From: Gymnogyps californianus
Taxonomy: Eukaryota > Chordata > Aves > Accipitriformes > Cathartidae
Assembly (NCBI RefSeq): GCF_018139145.2
Contig: NC_059500.1
Coordinates: forward strand, 22,673,437 to 22,737,436
Length of the DNA: 64,000 bases
Direction of reading: 5' to 3'
The notes beneath the pieces are model-generated. The model was not told where the DNA came from. It ran no database searches and saw nothing but the letters and a program-made list of their open reading frames with translations. Below are positions 62,601 through 64,000 of the stretch, in pieces. The translations under genes and the position numbers were made by a program. Numbering within the stretch: the first letter of the stretch is position 1; each line of letters begins with the position of its first letter.

Positions 62601-63446
62601 CTGAATTTATAGGATTTTGACAGTTGATTTAATCTGTACTACATTCCAATAATGGATTCATGGATTAAAAAAAAAAAAAAAAAAAAAAATAAAAGGCATA
62701 TCATGTTGTTTAGAAGTGCACAATCAGAGATGGGGGCCGAAGGCACAGGGGACGGTGCAGAAGGGGTGCAATGGTGGGATTATACGTGTCTGGGGCAGCC
62801 AGGGAGATCTGCATGCATCCTCGGCTTTGTTGCAGGTCAGGGTGAAGGGACCGCTTCCTCTGAGCAGGAACTTGCCAAGGGCATCCCTGGGGGATTTTCC
62901 CTGGATCCTAGGAAGGTGCGTGCTGCAACAAAGTATTTGGAAAAGTTGTAGTAGAGCCTTGTATCTTGATGTGGGGCTTACACTTGCTGTAGATGAGGTA
63001 GGCTGGAATATATAAACAGGAAAAAGATTCTAGATGTTTGGCTTGGGCTGGGAAGATGAGTTCAGGTTGTGGGCCTGTTCTTAAAGGCCTGGATCATTTC
63101 ATTTTTTGCTTATGCTGTTTCTAAGTAACAAATCAGTGAGTCTTCTTTGATACAGGTTTTTACATTTTAATGTAGTTTGGGAACATTACTTAAAATTTAG
63201 CAAGATGAAAAGTTAAAGTATTGCATTGCAGGAGCTGGGTTTTTGTGGGGAAAAAAATGCTTCATTGCTTCTCAGAGCATCCTGCATCAGAGACCTCAGA
63301 CTAAACTCCCGGTACTTCTTTTGCAGATTACGGCAAGAGAATGACATGGTTGACTCAGCTCCTCAGTGGGAAGCTGTGCTACGGCGACAAAAGGAGAAAA
63401 ACCAGGCGGATCCAAACTACCGGCGATCCAGGCACAGATCTCGATC
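2640..63446 (+). CDS. EPB41L4A: EPB41L4A (band 4.1-like protein 4A / NBL4), internal 16 coding exons; both ends of gene outside window
   Basis: Joining 2640-2691, 3811-3889, 7542-7639, 10613-10733, 16696-16783, 18924-19012, 19398-19461, 29566-29657, 30598-30675, 34544-34656, 42872-42953, 47182-47265, 49805-49918, 51778-51825, 55911-55988 and 63327-63446 gives 466 codons without a stop. The product is a FERM-domain protein: end of F1, complete F2 and F3, a FERM-adjacent segment, then a basic Ser/Arg-rich tail. FERM proteins link membrane proteins and lipids to the cortical cytoskeleton; NBL4 has been reported as a beta-catenin/TCF target. The translation follows my memory of human EPB41L4A nearly residue for residue through FERM and closely in the tail. 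It fits 4A better than 4B because of the tail sequence. The start codon, the first ~70 residues and the last ~150 lie outside the window. Identity is very secure; exon edges are inferred from splice sites and frame. Confidence 0.96.
2692..3810 (+). other. EPB41L4A: intron of EPB41L4A (1119 nt)
   Basis: Canonical GTATGT...TTCCTTCAG intron of phase 1. AT-rich throughout; a reading frame of 62 codons at 3358-3546 is not recognisable and is probably chance. A near-perfect palindrome at 3675-3702 is listed separately. No mobile element is recognised. Confidence 0.85.
3675..3702. repeat. 28-bp near-perfect palindrome
   Basis: Two 13-nt arms, 3675-3687 and 3690-3702, are exact reverse complements with only two bases between them. 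The arm is TTTTCTGAAACTT. It lies 108 bp before the next exon, within an AT-rich intron. The TTCTGAAA-type core resembles a STAT/GAS-like dyad, but that is only a resemblance; it may equally be a chance or structural palindrome. Confidence 0.8.
3811..3889 (+). CDS. EPB41L4A: EPB41L4A coding exon 2 of window (F1/F2 boundary)
   Basis: 79 nt, phase 1 in, phase 2 out (Arg codon AG|G). It encodes [20 protein letters not shown] followed by KEEITR. The Phe-Tyr-Ala-Glu-Asp run completes the FERM N-terminal signature begun in the previous exon, so the signature is split by an intron. F1 ends near Cys-Lys-Leu, and Ile-Thr-Arg-Tyr begins F2. Acceptor TTCCTTCAG, donor GTATAG. Identical in my recollection to the human protein over this stretch, consistent with strong constraint. 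Confidence 0.96.
3890..7541 (+). other. EPB41L4A: intron of EPB41L4A (3652 nt)
   Basis: Phase 2 intron with donor GTATAG and acceptor TGTCTTTTAG. A CA-rich simple sequence sits at 4377-4430. Overlapping minus-strand frames at 4651-4912 and other short frames have no recognisable family or splice context. I recognise no interspersed repeat here. Confidence 0.85.
4377..4430. repeat. degenerate CA-rich microsatellite
   Basis: An interrupted run of CACA, TGCACA and CATGCACA units. Heavily interrupted, so probably old and of low mutability. The same composition produces the His-rich start of a spurious reading frame at 4392, which is not a gene. Confidence 0.8.
7542..7639 (+). CDS. EPB41L4A: EPB41L4A coding exon 3 of window (F2 start)
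   Basis: 98 nt, phase 2 in, phase 1 out (Ser codon T|CT). It encodes [20 protein letters not shown] then [12 protein letters not shown]. The Tyr-x-Phe-Phe-Leu-Gln-Val-Lys-Gln-Asp run is the conserved first helix of the FERM F2 (acyl-CoA-binding-protein-like) lobe. Acceptor TCTGTCTTTTAG, donor GTAAGT (consensus). The Ile-Ile near the end is Ala-Ile in human as I recall, a conservative change. Confidence 0.96.
7640..10612 (+). other. EPB41L4A: intron of EPB41L4A (2973 nt)
   Basis: Phase 1, donor GTAAGT, acceptor GTGTCCTCTAG. Mostly AT-rich. A more GC-rich patch near 9170-9440 creates overlapping open frames on both strands (9043-9363 minus, 9180-9458 plus), but neither resembles a protein family or has splice support. 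No repeat family recognised. Confidence 0.85.
10613..10733 (+). CDS. EPB41L4A: EPB41L4A coding exon 4 of window (F2 core)
   Basis: 121 nt, phase 1 in, phase 2 out (Met codon AT|G). It encodes [20 protein letters not shown], then [19 protein letters not shown]. The Glu-Leu-Gly-Asp-Tyr-Asp motif and the acidic helix are typical of FERM F2. The His of Ile-His-Lys-Thr-Leu opens the second FERM signature (PROSITE PS00661 as I remember it), completed in the next exon. Acceptor GTCCTCTAG, donor GTAAGA. GC content is higher than the surrounding intron, as expected for coding sequence. Confidence 0.96.
11080..11160 (+). mobile_element. probable MIR/L2-type SINE relic
   Basis: The sequence runs from a TTTTGGACAAATTGCTTA stretch through GCCTCAGT to CTGTCTGTAAAATGGGGATA at about 11131-11150. 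This order (loss of ...GGGCAAnTnnCTTA, then ...CCTCAGT, then ...CTGTAAAATGGGGATAATA) is the familiar 3' half of the MIR family of tRNA-derived SINEs and related L2 tails. It is diverged, truncated and sense to the gene. Boundaries are approximate. Confidence 0.65.
13543..13581. repeat. short tandem duplication (18-bp unit, 21-bp period)
   Basis: The 18-mer TAACCTTGAAGATGAAAT occurs at 13543-13560 and again, exactly, at 13564-13581, separated by three bases. An isolated duplication in intron sequence with no gene context. Confidence 0.9.
16696..16783 (+). CDS. EPB41L4A: EPB41L4A coding exon 5 of window (end of F2)
   Basis: 88 nt, phase 2 in, phase 0 out. It encodes [20 protein letters not shown], then YGVDLHPVY. 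With the His of the previous exon this fits the second FERM signature: Glu-Ala, Tyr-Leu, Ala, Leu, then Tyr-Gly-x-Asp-Leu at the correct spacings. It is the last helix of F2 and the link into F3. It is the most variable FERM exon here: Leu-Gly-Val replaces a Leu-Arg-Thr that I recall in human. Acceptor TTGTTTACAG, donor GTAGGT. Confidence 0.95.
16784..18923 (+). other. EPB41L4A: intron of EPB41L4A (2140 nt)
   Basis: Phase 0, donor GTAGGT, acceptor TTATTTTCTAG. Overlapping short frames on both strands (17094-17460 and 17748-18186) have no recognised family. I see no mobile element. Confidence 0.85.
18924..19012 (+). CDS. EPB41L4A: EPB41L4A coding exon 6 of window (F3 start)
   Basis: 89 nt, phase 0 in, phase 2 out (Trp codon TG|G). 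It encodes [20 protein letters not shown], then NKKQVGKYF. This opens the PH/PTB-like F3 lobe; Leu-Gly-Leu-Thr-Pro-x-Gly-Val-Val-Val-Tyr is its first strand pair, present in all close band-4.1 relatives. Acceptor TTTTCTAG, donor GTATGT. Only 385 nt of intron separates it from the next exon. Confidence 0.96.
19013..19397 (+). other. EPB41L4A: short intron of EPB41L4A (385 nt)
   Basis: The shortest intron in the window, phase 2, donor GTATGT and acceptor CAATATTACAG. Strongly AT-rich, with nothing recognisable inside. Confidence 0.9.
19398..19461 (+). CDS. EPB41L4A: EPB41L4A coding exon 7 of window (F3)
   Basis: 64 nt, phase 2 in, phase 0 out. It encodes [20 protein letters not shown] followed by Asp, after the split Trp. 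The pattern Trp-Pro-x-Ile-x-Lys-x-x-Phe-Lys-x-x-x-Phe is the hallmark of the FERM F3 lobe in band-4.1 proteins. Acceptor ATATTACAG, donor GTAAGT. It sits immediately before the largest intron of the window. Confidence 0.96.
19554..19621. repeat. approximate tandem duplication (43-bp period)
   Basis: A 25-bp block beginning TTTTATTGA and ending TTACTGCAAGAAA is found at 19554-19578 and, with a few changes, at 19597-19621. It lies about 90 bp after an exon, in AT-rich intron. Probably a small replication duplication. Confidence 0.7.
27391..27435. repeat. 18-bp tandem repeat with dyad symmetry
   Basis: GATCAAATAAAATCT occurs at 27399-27413 and 27417-27431, an 18-bp period. The flanking AGATCTGAAG (27381-27390) and CTTCAGATC (27412-27420) are inverted copies of each other, so the block can also pair with itself. 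Purely intronic. Confidence 0.85.
28970..28986. repeat. poly(A) tract (17 nt)
   Basis: An uninterrupted A17. No retrocopy, target-site duplication or known SINE body is visible next to it, so I treat it as simple sequence. A T-run of about 14 is nearby at 28120. Confidence 0.85.
29566..29657 (+). CDS. EPB41L4A: EPB41L4A coding exon 8 of window (end of F3)
   Basis: 92 nt, phase 0 in, phase 2 out (Arg codon AG|A). It encodes [20 protein letters not shown], then [10 protein letters not shown]. The Phe-Phe-x-Ala-x-x-x-x-x-Cys-Lys-x-Leu-Trp-Lys-x-x-Val-Glu-His-His-x-Phe-Phe pattern is the last strand and C-terminal helix of F3, ending the FERM domain. Acceptor TTGTTTTCAG, donor GTGAGT. Confidence 0.96.
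29658..30597 (+). other. EPB41L4A: intron of EPB41L4A (940 nt)
   Basis: Phase 2, donor GTGAGT, acceptor AAACTACACAG. It contains the perfect hairpin at 29942-29979. The 80-codon plus frame at 30024-30266 is not recognised. Confidence 0.9.
29942..29979. repeat. perfect 15-bp-stem inverted repeat, 8-nt loop
   Basis: The arm AAATGTATATGGCAG at 29942-29956 is exactly complementary to CTGCCATATACATTT at 29965-29979, with GATTTAAG between. Pairing stops at the next outer base on each side. A 38-nt hairpin is short for a microRNA precursor, no host snoRNA boxes are evident, and no flanking target duplication is seen. Its nature is unknown; a cruciform-forming sequence or the remnant of a tiny palindromic insertion are possible. 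Confidence 0.9.
30598..30675 (+). CDS. EPB41L4A: EPB41L4A coding exon 9 of window (FERM-adjacent segment)
   Basis: 78 nt, phase 2 in and out, so skipping keeps frame. It encodes [20 protein letters not shown], then YKHRY, and the split Ser begins Ser-Gly-Arg-Thr in the next exon. The Ser-rich basic run followed by Gly-Ser-Ile-x-Tyr-x-x-Arg-Tyr-Ser-Gly-Arg-Thr corresponds to the FERM-adjacent (FA) region of band-4.1 proteins, a phospho-regulated segment in relatives. Acceptor CTACACAG, donor GTGAAT. One change from human as I recall it: Gly for Arg before Tyr-Lys-His. Confidence 0.95.
31590..31850 (+). mobile_element. probable MIR-type SINE relic, interrupted
   Basis: 31590-31690 reads like the 5'/core part of a MIR element: a CTAGTCAGTAAGGCACTTGA stretch, then a TTTTAAATCCAGTTCTGTCAC stretch typical of the tRNA-derived B-box-to-core segment. 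At 31809-31840, a TTTTCCCTGTTCGTCAAGTG run followed by GGGATAAAAAC reads like the MIR 3' half. About 110 bp of unrelated sequence separates them. Both parts are in the same orientation and order. Recognition is from memory of the consensus, so edges are soft. Confidence 0.5.
33542..33556. repeat. G-run (G6-A-G8)
   Basis: A 15-nt purine tract of fourteen G and one A on the + strand. It is a possible intramolecular G-rich structure only if further G-runs take part; none of similar length is adjacent. Confidence 0.85.
34544..34656 (+). CDS. EPB41L4A: EPB41L4A coding exon 10 of window (start of tail)
   Basis: 113 nt, phase 2 in, phase 1 out (Gly codon G|GA). It encodes [20 protein letters not shown], then [17 protein letters not shown]. 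Ser-Gly-Arg-Thr ends the FA segment. The [10 protein letters not shown] run is conserved in EPB41L4A and begins the Ser/Arg-rich tail. Acceptor GTTTTCAAG is unusual in having A rather than a pyrimidine at -3. Donor GTAAGT. The end of this exon is diverged from human as I recall. Confidence 0.94.
34657..42871 (+). other. EPB41L4A: intron of EPB41L4A (8215 nt)
   Basis: Phase 1, donor GTAAGT, acceptor a long T-run then CAG. A TTTA simple repeat is at 38866-38883. About 38640-38705 may be a fragment of an old repeat (see findings). Short frames on both strands, for example 37261-37703 minus and 39842-40197 minus, are not recognised. No CR1 copy is seen. Confidence 0.85.
38866..38883. repeat. (TTTA)n microsatellite
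   Basis: About four and a half TTTA units, uninterrupted. Ordinary intronic simple sequence. Confidence 0.85.
42872..42953 (+). CDS. EPB41L4A: EPB41L4A coding exon 11 of window (tail)
   Basis: 82 nt, phase 1 in, phase 2 out (Ser codon AG|C). It encodes [20 protein letters not shown], then APSPVK. The core Asn-Gly-Glu-Asn-Glu-Gly-Thr-x-Lys-Ile-Ile-Ala-Pro-Ser-Pro-Val-Lys matches human EPB41L4A. Ser-Pro-Val-Lys is a proline-directed kinase-type site by motif only. Acceptor T-run plus CAG, donor GTATGT. The first few codons are poorly conserved. Confidence 0.94.
44101..44398 (+). mobile_element. CR1 LINE, 3'-end fragment with 40-bp internal deletion
   Basis: The sequence is a sense copy of the last ~300 nt of the avian CR1 retrotransposon: the GACAGGACCAGAGGCAATGG segment, the GAGGGTGACCGAGCACTGGC segment, the CCTGCTTGAGCAGGGG hairpin-like motif, and a tail with ATTCTGT-type repeats at 44388-44398. 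It pairs with the antisense copy at 58299 onward. Relative to that copy it lacks 40 bp, corresponding to 58506-58545, at about 44192. Severely 5'-truncated, hence dead on arrival, as most CR1 copies are. Left edge is approximate. Confidence 0.9.
45241..45254. repeat. (CT)7 microsatellite
   Basis: Seven uninterrupted CT units in an intron. No further significance seen. Confidence 0.85.
46310..46850 (+). mobile_element. ancient CR1-like LINE relic (3' part), sense
   Basis: Recognisable landmarks in the right order: a GACCTGGAAAAATGGTAGAG stretch (about 46365), a CCAGTACTGGGAGAGATTAA stretch (about 46420), CTTGGAAAAGAGATGAGACA (about 46460), a CAGAACTAGTGAGGAACACA stretch (about 46575), GTAAATCCATGGAAAAATGT (about 46730). 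These correspond to the C-terminal reverse transcriptase/3' region of CR1/L3-type LINEs. Many indels and stops; no frame survives. Edges approximate. Confidence 0.7.
47182..47265 (+). CDS. EPB41L4A: EPB41L4A coding exon 12 of window (tail cassette)
   Basis: 84 nt, phase 2 in and out (28 codons exactly), so skipping keeps frame. It encodes [20 protein letters not shown], then WEENGPQ, with Ser codons AG|C at both junctions. Asn-Ser-Pro-x-Thr-Gln-Arg-Ser-Lys and Ala-Pro-Trp-Glu-Glu-Asn-Gly-Pro-Gln match human. Acceptor CTTTTATTTAG, donor GTAAGG. It lies between two old sense-oriented CR1 relics, 332 bp and 120 bp away. Confidence 0.95.
47385..48491 (+). mobile_element. ancient CR1-like LINE relic (RT C-terminal half to 3' end), sense
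   Basis: The order of landmarks follows a CR1/L3 element: CCACAGGGGTCTGTTCATAG (about 47491, the Pro-Gln-Gly-Ser region of RT), GACCTGGAAAAGGGGTGATA (about 47538), GATGGGACAGAATTGTTTAG (about 47566), GAAAACATCAACTATGTAGC (about 47767), AATTATTAGGAAAGCAAGAG (about 47807), GAGAGGGGCAGCAAGGGTAA (about 47928), CTGGAAAAGAGATAATTTCA (about 48023), and finally GCCACTGTTGGAAACAGGCC (about 48420) to GTCCTGCTTTTATG (48491). It is riddled with stops and indels and is much more diverged than the copy at 58.3-60.6 kb. Confidence 0.8.
49656..49709. repeat. CA microsatellite followed by inverted TG microsatellite
   Basis: About eight CA units at 49656-49671 are followed 28 bp later by about five TG units at 49700-49709. 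As the two are complementary, the block could fold into a hairpin. It ends about 95 bp before the next exon. Confidence 0.85.
49805..49918 (+). CDS. EPB41L4A: EPB41L4A coding exon 13 of window (tail cassette)
   Basis: 114 nt, phase 2 in and out (38 codons). It encodes [20 protein letters not shown], then [17 protein letters not shown], with Ser in and Arg out at the split codons. Basic and Ser/Pro-rich, no predicted fold. It is nearly the human sequence. Arg-Arg-Arg-Asn and the terminal Val-Arg-Arg-Arg-Lys (continuing into the next exon) are possible monopartite nuclear localisation elements by composition only. Acceptor TTAACCCTAG, donor GTAAGA. Confidence 0.95.
49919..51777 (+). other. EPB41L4A: intron of EPB41L4A (1859 nt)
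   Basis: Phase 2, donor GTAAGA, acceptor TTAATGTCACAG. It contains an imperfect inverted repeat at 50958-51005. Frames on both strands are short and unrecognised. Confidence 0.85.
50958..51005. repeat. imperfect inverted repeat, possibly an old non-autonomous element
   Basis: The left part GTAAATCGGTGTAGCT... pairs with the right part ...AGAGTTATGTTGATTTAC around a centre near AAGTCAATAG. This resembles a palindromic motif I remember as widespread in turtle, crocodile and bird genomes, but I cannot name the family with certainty. Function, if any, unknown. Confidence 0.5.
51778..51825 (+). CDS. EPB41L4A: EPB41L4A coding exon 14 of window (48-nt micro-cassette)
   Basis: 48 nt, phase 2 in and out (16 codons), the shortest exon here. 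It encodes [15 protein letters not shown] between two Arg codons split AG|G and AG|A. The acidic Glu-Asp-Ser-Asp patch is a casein-kinase-2-like motif, followed by a basic run. Acceptor AATGTCACAG, donor GTAAAT. Small size and frame-neutrality make it a natural candidate for alternative inclusion. Confidence 0.95.
53641..53699. repeat. approximate tandem duplication (35-bp period)
   Basis: AGAACACAGTTGCTCTGATG followed by ACCT at 53641-53664 recurs as AGAACAGTGTTGCTCGGATG followed by ACCT at 53676-53699, four mismatches in 24. Two copies only. Unassigned. Confidence 0.85.
54948..54974. repeat. perfect 9-bp-stem GC-rich hairpin
   Basis: GGGCTCTGG (54948-54956) is exactly complementary to CCAGAGCCC (54966-54974) across a 9-nt loop. 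No following T-run and no gene boundary, so it is not a terminator. Unassigned. Confidence 0.85.
55911..55988 (+). CDS. EPB41L4A: EPB41L4A coding exon 15 of window (tail cassette)
   Basis: 78 nt, phase 2 in and out (26 codons). It encodes [20 protein letters not shown], then RKKRN, between two Arg codons split AG|A. Combined with the previous exon it forms Arg-Arg-Arg-Ser-Arg-Ser-Arg and, at its end, Arg-Lys-Lys-Arg-Asn-Arg, two basic clusters suggesting (not proving) nuclear localisation or acidic-lipid binding. Acceptor CTCCTTTCCAG is strong; donor GTGACG is the weakest in the window. Confidence 0.95.
58698..59474 (-). pseudogene. CR1 reverse transcriptase remnant (longest open piece, within the CR1 copy)
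   Basis: About 258 codons open on the minus strand; the first ~20 are out-of-frame sequence upstream of the frameshift at 59411-59414. It contains [11 protein letters not shown], the Ser-Gly-Val-Pro-Gln-Gly-Ser box of RT motif B, Phe-Ala-Asp-His in place of the catalytic Phe-Ala-Asp-Asp, and the Leu-His-Leu-Gly region. RT would copy element RNA at the target site. With the missing Asp and broken frame it cannot do so. A companion piece with the motif-A Asp lies at 59368-59649 in another frame. Confidence 0.93.
60021..60536 (-). pseudogene. CR1 endonuclease C-terminus and linker remnant
   Basis: About 171 codons open on the minus strand. It starts inside the element with Gly-Cys-Ser-Asp-His-Glu-Met, the conserved Ser-Asp-His end of the APE-like endonuclease, followed by the basic Arg/Lys-rich linker typical of CR1 ORF2. 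The N-terminal catalytic part is absent because of 5' truncation, so no nuclease activity is possible. It ends in a stop where intact elements continue toward RT. Confidence 0.92.
62667..62689. repeat. poly(A) tract (23 nt)
   Basis: An uninterrupted A23 followed by TAAAAGG. It could be the tail of a retroposed sequence, but the upstream 200 bp matches nothing I recognise and no flanking target duplication was found. Confidence 0.85.
63327..63446 (+). CDS. EPB41L4A: EPB41L4A coding exon 16 of window (tail, last exon seen)
   Basis: 120 nt, phase 2 in and out. It encodes [20 protein letters not shown], then [19 protein letters not shown], with a Ser codon split TC|. The conserved [16 protein letters not shown] block suggests a short functional peptide or helix in the otherwise low-complexity tail. 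Acceptor CTTTTGCAG. I chose donor GTATGT at 63447; GTAACT four bases later is an alternative but would change phase and break the pattern. Remaining C-terminal exons lie beyond the window. Confidence 0.94.
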
Positions 63447-64000
63447 GTATGTAACTCTTGCCCTCTTTGACGTGAAAATTAAGGCTGCTGTAGCATGTTA
63501 AAAAGCAGGAGGAGTATCCCCAGTGCAGTGGTGGCCCTCAGCTGCTGAGGAGCAGAGACTTTCACATGGCACATTGTCACATTAGCAGATTTGTCTTGGT
63601 GATCAAACTCCCTTTGTTTAGTGATTTGAATTTTGGGGAACAAGTAACGCAGGAAGGGCTTTGTTACAGAGCTGGTCAGGAACTGTCTGCATCACCTTGG
63701 ATGGAGTCCTGGATGGTTTTGTGGCTCACTGAACATTAATTCTGTAACGAGGACAGTGATTCCCCTCTTCTGGGCAGTAAGTCTGTGAAAACATTCAGAT
63801 TTTGTGTGATAGGTGCAGGCATTTTTGTGAAATGCATGCACACTTTAATCACACAATGTCTGCGATATTGTTCCAGATGAGACCAGCTGCTGATGTCTCC
63901 ACGTCAAATTACCATTGGCAAGCAGTAGTCAGTGATTTATTGCATCCTGATGTCAGGGTTTCCATGATGGAGCCATGCTGCCAGGCAGTGCCTTTCCTGC
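63447..64000 (+). other. EPB41L4A: downstream intron (partial) of EPB41L4A
   Basis: Begins with GTATGT. The frame reading through the donor stops at 63501. No further exon (the human sequence continues Arg-Ser-Pro-Asp-Ile-Gln-Ala-Lys) is found before the window ends, and no repeat is recognised. Confidence 0.8.

Larger units (their letters stand above)
55989..63326 (+). other. EPB41L4A: intron of EPB41L4A (7338 nt)
   Basis: Phase 2, donor GTGACG, acceptor CTTCTTTTGCAG. It carries the antisense CR1 at 58299-60572 and an A23 tract at 62667-62689. Outside these, frames such as 61528-61919 and 62652-63015 are short and unrecognised. Confidence 0.85.

Noticed and set aside
62460..62689. Processed pseudogene or SINE ending in the A23 tract
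   Set aside because: No recognisable body upstream and no target-site duplication found.
63447..63501. Continuation of the last exon to a stop at 63501
   Set aside because: It passes through a good GTATGT donor and diverges from the known protein; it is intron read-through.
1..64000. tRNA, rRNA, CRISPR array, prophage or bacterial defence system
   Set aside because: No cloverleaf with A/B boxes, no regularly spaced repeats, no prokaryotic gene organisation; the window is a spliced vertebrate gene.

Overview
This window is a stretch of vertebrate nuclear DNA, almost certainly from a bird. Its only recognisable protein-coding gene is the middle part of EPB41L4A (band 4.1-like protein 4A, also called NBL4) on the + strand. 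Sixteen coding exons between 2640 and 63446 join into one uninterrupted frame of 1400 nt (466 codons plus two bases). Every intron is GT-AG and every split codon closes correctly. The window lacks the first roughly 70 codons (exons upstream of base 1) and the last roughly 150 codons (exons downstream of base 64000), judged against the human protein of about 686 residues as I remember it. The promoter and 3' UTR are therefore outside the window. The bird assignment rests on CR1 retrotransposon copies with the avian-type 3' end, the compact introns and very few interspersed repeats. Z-linkage would be expected from the chicken orthologue, but that is inference.

Layout. 1-2639 is upstream intron. 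2640-19461 holds seven exons coding the end of the FERM F1 lobe, the F2 lobe and the first half of F3. 19462-29565 is a 10.1-kb intron with no recognisable gene. 29566-34656 holds three exons for the end of F3, the FERM-adjacent segment and the start of the tail. 42872-63446 holds six short exons encoding a basic, Ser/Arg-rich, probably disordered tail. From 42872 onward every intron is phase 2, and the split codon is Ser or Arg wherever both halves are visible.

Mobile elements are sparse. There is one sizeable, dead, 5'-truncated CR1 in antisense (about 58299-60572), one short CR1 3' end in sense with a 40-bp internal deletion (about 44101-44398), and two much older CR1-like relics in sense on either side of the 84-bp exon at 47182 (about 46310-46850 and 47385-48491). 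There are two probable MIR-type SINE relics (11080-11160 and 31590-31850). Several small palindromes, short tandem duplications and microsatellites complete the picture. The cleanest is a perfect 15-bp-stem hairpin at 29942-29979.

I found no RNA gene, CRISPR array, operon-like system or intact mobile element. The remaining reading frames are short, unspliced and unlike any family I know, and I regard them as chance frames in introns. I do not see a previously undescribed biological system here. The observations worth following are the modular phase-2 exon cassettes of the tail, the relic CR1 pair around one of those exons, and the unexplained hairpins and palindromes.
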